From Actinomycetes bacterium (lineage in GTDB: Bacteria; Actinomycetota; Acidimicrobiia; Acidimicrobiales; Palsa-688): a DNA stretch of 9,122 bases. The translations under genes and the position numbers were made by a program. The stretch lies in contig JAKBBA010000125.1 of the NCBI GenBank assembly GCA_021808665.1, forward strand, positions 1 to 9,122, written 5' to 3'. Shown here piece after piece: positions 5,433 through 9,122 of this stretch; the stretch's first letter is position 1, and each line of letters opens with the position of its first letter. Below the pieces are notes generated by a model. That model saw nothing but the letters and a program-made list of their open reading frames with translations, did not search any database and had not been told where the DNA came from.

Positions 5433-7727
5433 ATGAAAAGACCGTTAATTCAAACGGGGGAATGGGTCGTGTTTCGATGTAGGGCTGTTTGGTCATCGAT
5501 TAGGAGTGGCTTAAGCAGTGGCTGGTCGAGAAGGCTCGCCGGTCGCTTACAGCGGCACCGTCTCAGGATCGTGGCGTTGATCGCGGTGGTTGCTCTCTTG
5601 CTCAGCGGAGGCGTCGACGCGTTCGCTAGTGGTTCTGGCCATGGCGGGAAACATGGCAAGACCCGCTCTCGCAAGGGTTCTGCAGTCACAGCAGTGGAAG
5701 TAGCGGTGGCACGTTCGGGGAAAGCAGTATCTGAGTTCTCGCTGTCGGGAACAGTGGCAGCGCAGGCAACGCTCGACGTGACACCGTCAGCGGCCGGCCG
5801 GGTCGCTTCCGTGGATGTAACCTCCGGTGAGCGGGTGACGGCTGGGCAGGTGATCGCCGTGGTGAGCAACCCGCTGGTGGCCGATCAGGTGACCTCGGCG
5901 CAGGACGCGCTTGACCTAGCGCAAGCTAAGTTGCAGGCCGGACTAGCTGGAGCGAGCCCCCAAACCGTCGCTGTTGCGACAGCGGGCTTGGCGAAGGCGC
6001 AGGCAAGCCTGTCGGCAGCGCAACTCGCTTACCAAGATGCCCAAGCCTCGACCCAAGCCACTCAACAGGCTGCCGTAGCCGCAGCACAGATCGCACTCAC
6101 CAAGGCCGAGGACAACTTGTCCACTGCACAGGCTGTCGCCCAGGCCACACAGGCGACGGCAGGATCCGGGCAGGCCGCCACGCTCAGCGCCGCACAAGCA
6201 GGACTTTCCAAGGCGCAGCAGGCCCTTGCGGCCGCTCAGAGCAGCGAGCAGACAGCTCAAACCGTCTACCAAGACACCCAGGTGCAGGTGTCCCAGAACG
6301 GGCAGGCTGCAGTGGCTAGCGCCCAGGCCGGCTTGGTCAAGGCGCAGGCTGTTGCGGAGGGCGCACAGGCAACGGAGTCCCAGGGGCAGGCTGCGGTGAC
6401 CTCCGCTCAGTCCGACCAGAACGATTCGGCGACCGATACCAGCCCGGCCGACAGCGACAGCTCAGACGCGGCGCAGCTCTCAGCATCCCAAAGCGCTCTT
6501 AGCGCTGACGAGGCGAACCTGGCCGCTGCGAACGCCGCTGTCTCCCAGGCGCAGCTCGCGTTGACTCAGGCGCAGTCCCCGCCACCGTCTGCGTCCGTCA
6601 CCCAGGCCCAGAATACCGTTACCCAAGCACAGAGCGCGGTGAGCGAAGCACAGACCGGTGTGCAACAGGCCGAGCAGCAGCTGTCGGCGGCGCAGTCGCC
6701 GCCGCCTTCGACCGCTGCTATCCAGGCCCAGGCGGCTGTTACTCAAGCGCAGCTCGCTTTGCAGCAGGCTCAGCTCGGTCTAAGTGAGGCTCAAGCTTCC
6801 AATCCGAGTGCGGTCAACCAAGCTGGGGCGTCGCTGAACGAGGCACAAGCAAGTCTGTCATTGGCCCAAGCCCAGGCGGCGCAGTCCGAGGCTTCCCCGG
6901 GCTCGTTGGCTACGACACCGCTCGCCGACGCTGTCGCTCAGGCTGAGATCCAGGCGGAGATGGCCCAGACAACGGCTAGCCAGGGAACGATCACAGCTCC
7001 GTTCGCGGGGACGGTCACCTCGGTGCCGGTGGTGGTCGGCCAAGAGGTGGGTGCAGGAACGACTCTGGTGGTAGTCCAGGCGAGCCAGCTAAGCGTGGTG
7101 GCCCCCGTGGCACAGCAGGACCTCTCACTCGTGCATCCCGGTGAGACCGCTACCGTCACCGTGCCGGGAGAGTCGACTTCGCTGACGGGAACCGTTGCGG
7201 GTCTGTCAGTGACAGGGAACCCTAGCTCGCTCAGCTTCACCGTCACCGTAACCCCGTCCAGCGTTCCGGCGTGGCTGCTGGTTGGAGAGTCAGCAGCGAT
7301 GCAGGTGGTCGTCCAATCTTTCGCGCCTGCCGTGCTTGTACCGGCCGAGGCGATTGTATCGTTGAACGGTTCCCCGCAAGTTTTTGAGATGCAGGCGAAT
7401 AACACGGTGAAGCTGGTCAGCGTCGCACCTGGCGTGACCGACGGGACCACGACTATGGTGACCGGCTTGTCAGCGGGGGCCAAGGTCGTTGCGGTCGGCC
7501 AAACCTACCTTGCTAGCGGGGACACGGTGCGCTCCTCGGGGACAGTGGCGGTTCCATCGACGGTAGATGGCACTGCGGTGGCAGGTTTGGCAAACGCTAC
7601 CCTCGTAACCCCACCGGGAGCTTCCAGCGGAACCAAATCCGTCAGTAGCGGTGCCAGCAGCGGTAGCGGTGCCACTGCGAGCACTGGTGCTGGTGGTGCT
7701 GGTGGTGCTGGTGGGAAAAAGGGTTGA
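5433..7727 (+). CDS. RND efflux membrane-fusion (periplasmic adaptor) protein with very long coiled coil
   Basis: This adaptor couples an RND transporter to an outer partner. It is 764 residues from ATG 5433, much longer than the roughly 350-450 usual for the family. A basic N terminus is followed by a membrane anchor (about 46-65, IVALIAVVALLLSGG). The first half of a lipoyl-like barrel-sandwich (about 85-150, VTPSAAGRVASVDVTSGERV) comes next. Residues about 151-515 are a huge Ala/Gln-rich coiled coil built on AQ-spaced heptads, broken near 326-346 by an acidic Ser/Asp segment. The second lipoyl half follows (about 517-553, GTITAPFAGTVTSVPVVVGQ), then beta-barrel and membrane-proximal domains to about 700. 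A Gly/Ser/Ala tail ends in GGKKG. ATG 5433 is preceded by GGTGGAG at only 2 nt. GTG 5388 and GTG 5469 (GGGGG at 8 nt) are alternatives in the same frame. The RND gene follows 27 bp downstream. Transported substrate is unknown. Confidence 0.88.
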   Translation: MKRPLIQTGEWVVFRCRAVWSSIRSGLSSGWSRRLAGRLQRHRLRIVALIAVVALLLSGGVDAFASGSGHGGKHGKTRSRKGSAVTAVEVAVARSGKAVSEFSLSGTVAAQATLDVTPSAAGRVASVDVTSGERVTAGQVIAVVSNPLVADQVTSAQDALDLAQAKLQAGLAGASPQTVAVATAGLAKAQASLSAAQLAYQDAQASTQATQQAAVAAAQIALTKAEDNLSTAQAVAQATQATAGSGQAATLSAAQAGLSKAQQALAAAQSSEQTAQTVYQDTQVQVSQNGQAAVASAQAGLVKAQAVAEGAQATESQGQAAVTSAQSDQNDSATDTSPADSDSSDAAQLSASQSALSADEANLAAANAAVSQAQLALTQAQSPPPSASVTQAQNTVTQAQSAVSEAQTGVQQAEQQLSAAQSPPPSTAAIQAQAAVTQAQLALQQAQLGLSEAQASNPSAVNQAGASLNEAQASLSLAQAQAAQSEASPGSLATTPLADAVAQAEIQAEMAQTTASQGTITAPFAGTVTSVPVVVGQEVGAGTTLVVVQASQLSVVAPVAQQDLSLVHPGETATVTVPGESTSLTGTVAGLSVTGNPSSLSFTVTVTPSSVPAWLLVGESAAMQVVVQSFAPAVLVPAEAIVSLNGSPQVFEMQANNTVKLVSVAPGVTDGTTTMVTGLSAGAKVVAVGQTYLASGDTVRSSGTVAVPSTVDGTAVAGLANATLVTPPGASSGTKSVSSGASSGSGATASTGAGGAGGAGGKKG
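6540..6779 (+). repeat. Two tandem 40-residue modules inside the adaptor coiled coil
   Basis: Two adjacent 120-nt units, 6540-6659 and 6660-6779, encode similar 40-residue modules sharing AQSPPPS and VTQAQ. I count 23 of 40 identical residues by hand. The Pro-rich breaks start at 6579 and 6699. A degenerate third unit with NPS follows near 6800. Shorter GQAA...SAQAGL-KAQ modules lie upstream near 6168, 6300 and 6384. The pattern indicates coil growth by internal duplication. Confidence 0.7.
7686..7712 (+). repeat. 9-bp tandem repeat GGTGCTGGT, three perfect copies
   Basis: Three exact copies at 7686-7694, 7695-7703 and 7704-7712 encode Gly-Ala-Gly triplets in the C-terminal tail of the adaptor, just before GKKG and the stop. 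The unit is a multiple of three, so copy-number slippage would change tail length without a frameshift. Confidence 0.9.
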
Positions 7728-7754
7728 CGTCGGCCCGCGCTCCGAGGTGCCGCC

Positions 7755-9122
7755 GTGGGTAGCGATCCCGAGGGGACACCTCAGTTGGACGGCAATGACG
7801 ATTCGGTACTCCCGTCGGTCGAAATGCCTCCTGGAGGTGTAACCACTTCCCAAACGTCGTCGGCTCGTTTCAATTTGACTGCCCTGTCGGTCCGTCGACC
7901 GGTGACCATCATGATGATCATCGGGCTGTTCTTGGTGTTCGGTGTCGTCGCGTTCACCAAGCTGCCTGTCAGGCGCCTACCGAATGTCAACTATCCATTC
8001 GTGCGGGTAGCGATATCGGATCCGGGCACGAACGCGGCAACGGTCGCCCAGACGATCACGACGCCAGTAGAAAAGTCGCTCAGCTCCCTGTCCGGTGTTG
8101 TCACTATGACTGGTACGTCATCGGCGGGCCGTTCGACGGTTGCGCTCCAGTTCACAGGAGGCACCAACGTCGGCTTGGAGTCGGCCAGCATATCGTTGGC
8201 GTTGCAGAAGCTCGCCAGGTCGCTGCCGAGCACTGCAAGCCCTCCTGCGATCCTACAGGCGAACCCGAACGCGCTGCCGATGATGGATGTCGCTCTTTCG
8301 GGGCCGCTCGCCCCGTCGCAATTGCTGGACCTCGCGACCAACCTTGTGGCGCCGTCCTTGCAGGAAATCCCCGGGGTGTCCCAGGTGACAGTGGTGGGCG
8401 GTAGGGCAGTAGTAGTAACGGTCAACTTGTCGACGTCGGCTTTGCAGGCCTACGGCGTGTCGGTGACCCAGGTGGCCGGCGCATTGCGGGGGCAGAACAC
8501 CGCTGTCACTGGCGGGGTCACTGTGGTCGGCGAGCACGAGCTTTTGGCCAGGATCCACGGAGGCTACACCTCGGTGGCGCAGCTTGCGTCGGTTCCCGTC
8601 GCAACCCGTGCGGGCGGCGACGTCCTGCTCGGCGACGTTGCAAGCGTCAGCCAAGGCCTTGCCCAAGCCCAGTCAGCTGCCACTCTTGACGGCGCTCCCG
8701 CTGTCGGCCTAGTGATAAGTGCCTCGTCGACCGCTAACTCACTAGCGGTAGACAGCGCCATCCGGGGCGCTCTGGCCAGCCTAGAGCCACAACTCCCAGC
8801 GGGGGTCTCCACTACCATCACGGGCGACATCACGAATTATGTTCGTGCCGCTCTGAGCAATGTCGAGCTGGACCTGTTCCTCGGTGTCTTCATCGCCGCT
8901 CTCGTGTTGGCGCTGTTCCTTCATCGCCTCACCAACACGCTCATCGTGGTTCTAGCCATCCCCGTCTCGCTGATCGCCACCTTCGCTGCGATGTATTTCA
9001 TGCATTTCAGCCTCGATCTCATATCGCTGATGGCGTTGTCGTTGTTGATAGGCATTCTCGTCGACGACTCAATCGTGGTCCTCGAGAACATTCACCGACA
9101 TCGAGCTATGGGCAAGTCCCCG
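7755..9122 (+). CDS. RND family efflux transporter permease (AcrB/HAE1-type), N-terminal part
   Basis: This is the proton-driven inner-membrane pump that pairs with the adaptor encoded just upstream. The first 456 residues are in the window and the frame runs off the right edge; full family members are near 1,000-1,050. The GTG at 7755 is chosen because GAGG (7744-7747) sits 7 nt before it. ATG 7824 has no such site. Visible features are TM1 at about 50-66, preceded by the family signature LSVRRPVT (44-51). A large extracytoplasmic porter loop follows (about 67-371) with PNVNYPFVRV near its start. TM2 (about 372-390), TM3 (394-414) and TM4 (424-444) come next. TM4 carries LIGILVDDSIVVLENIHRH, whose DD pair (437-438) corresponds to the proton-relay aspartates D407/D408 of AcrB. 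The N terminus before TM1 is about 45 residues and acidic, longer than in AcrB. The start lies 27 bp after the adaptor stop, in the same frame, so the two are surely one operon. Confidence 0.93.
   Translation, partial: MGSDPEGTPQLDGNDDSVLPSVEMPPGGVTTSQTSSARFNLTALSVRRPVTIMMIIGLFLVFGVVAFTKLPVRRLPNVNYPFVRVAISDPGTNAATVAQTITTPVEKSLSSLSGVVTMTGTSSAGRSTVALQFTGGTNVGLESASISLALQKLARSLPSTASPPAILQANPNALPMMDVALSGPLAPSQLLDLATNLVAPSLQEIPGVSQVTVVGGRAVVVTVNLSTSALQAYGVSVTQVAGALRGQNTAVTGGVTVVGEHELLARIHGGYTSVAQLASVPVATRAGGDVLLGDVASVSQGLAQAQSAATLDGAPAVGLVISASSTANSLAVDSAIRGALASLEPQLPAGVSTTITGDITNYVRAALSNVELDLFLGVFIAALVLALFLHRLTNTLIVVLAIPVSLIATFAAMYFMHFSLDLISLMALSLLIGILVDDSIVVLENIHRHRAMGKSP

Noticed and set aside
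6938..7483. Minus-strand open frame opposite the adaptor beta-barrel region
   Set aside because: Thr/Val/Ser-rich composition mirrors the Gly/Thr/Val codons of the adaptor; no motif is seen.

Overview
The window suggests a high-GC actinomycete-type bacterium (Actinomycetota, possibly Acidimicrobiia-like). The evidence is high GC with many GTG/TTG starts, an actinobacterial-style biotin carboxylase/BCCP fusion subunit, an LpdA-like flavoprotein, and a StrD-type long glucose-1-phosphate thymidylyltransferase. This lineage placement is inference from protein resemblance, and no rRNA or other taxonomic marker is present.

Layout. (1) Bases 3-764, + strand: the C-terminal part of a FAD/NAD(P)-dependent disulfide oxidoreductase, truncated by the left edge. 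(2) Bases 816-2624, - strand: an acyl-CoA carboxylase alpha subunit (biotin carboxylase plus biotin carboxyl carrier domain), convergent with the first gene. (3) Bases 2683-3393, + strand: a monofunctional biotin-protein ligase (BirA), divergent from the carboxylase across about 58 bp. It is the enzyme expected to attach biotin to that carboxylase. (4) Bases 3406-4539, + strand: a long-form glucose-1-phosphate thymidylyltransferase for dTDP-sugar synthesis, 12 bp behind birA. (5) Bases 4564-5061, - strand: a MarR-family repressor, convergent with (4). (6) Bases 5062-5432: a regulatory intergenic region with a 15-bp tandem repeat and an 11-bp-period direct repeat resembling a Pho box. (7) Bases 5433-7727, + strand: an RND membrane-fusion (adaptor) protein with an unusually long Ala/Gln-rich coiled coil. 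(8) Bases 7755 to the right edge, + strand: the N-terminal half of an RND (AcrB/HAE1-type) transporter, in an operon with the adaptor.

How they work together. The carboxylase and BirA form a substrate/modifying-enzyme pair for malonyl- or methylmalonyl-CoA supply; the carboxyltransferase subunit is not in the window. The MarR regulator stands head-to-head with the adaptor/RND operon and probably controls it, itself, or both. The most unusual element is the adaptor. It carries about 365 residues of predicted coiled coil, split into two near-equal arms by an acidic Ser/Asp loop, where Gram-negative adaptors usually have a far shorter hairpin. If the host is a monoderm, what this adaptor reaches for is an open question.

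No tRNA, rRNA, CRISPR array, insertion sequence or convincing rho-independent terminator was seen.
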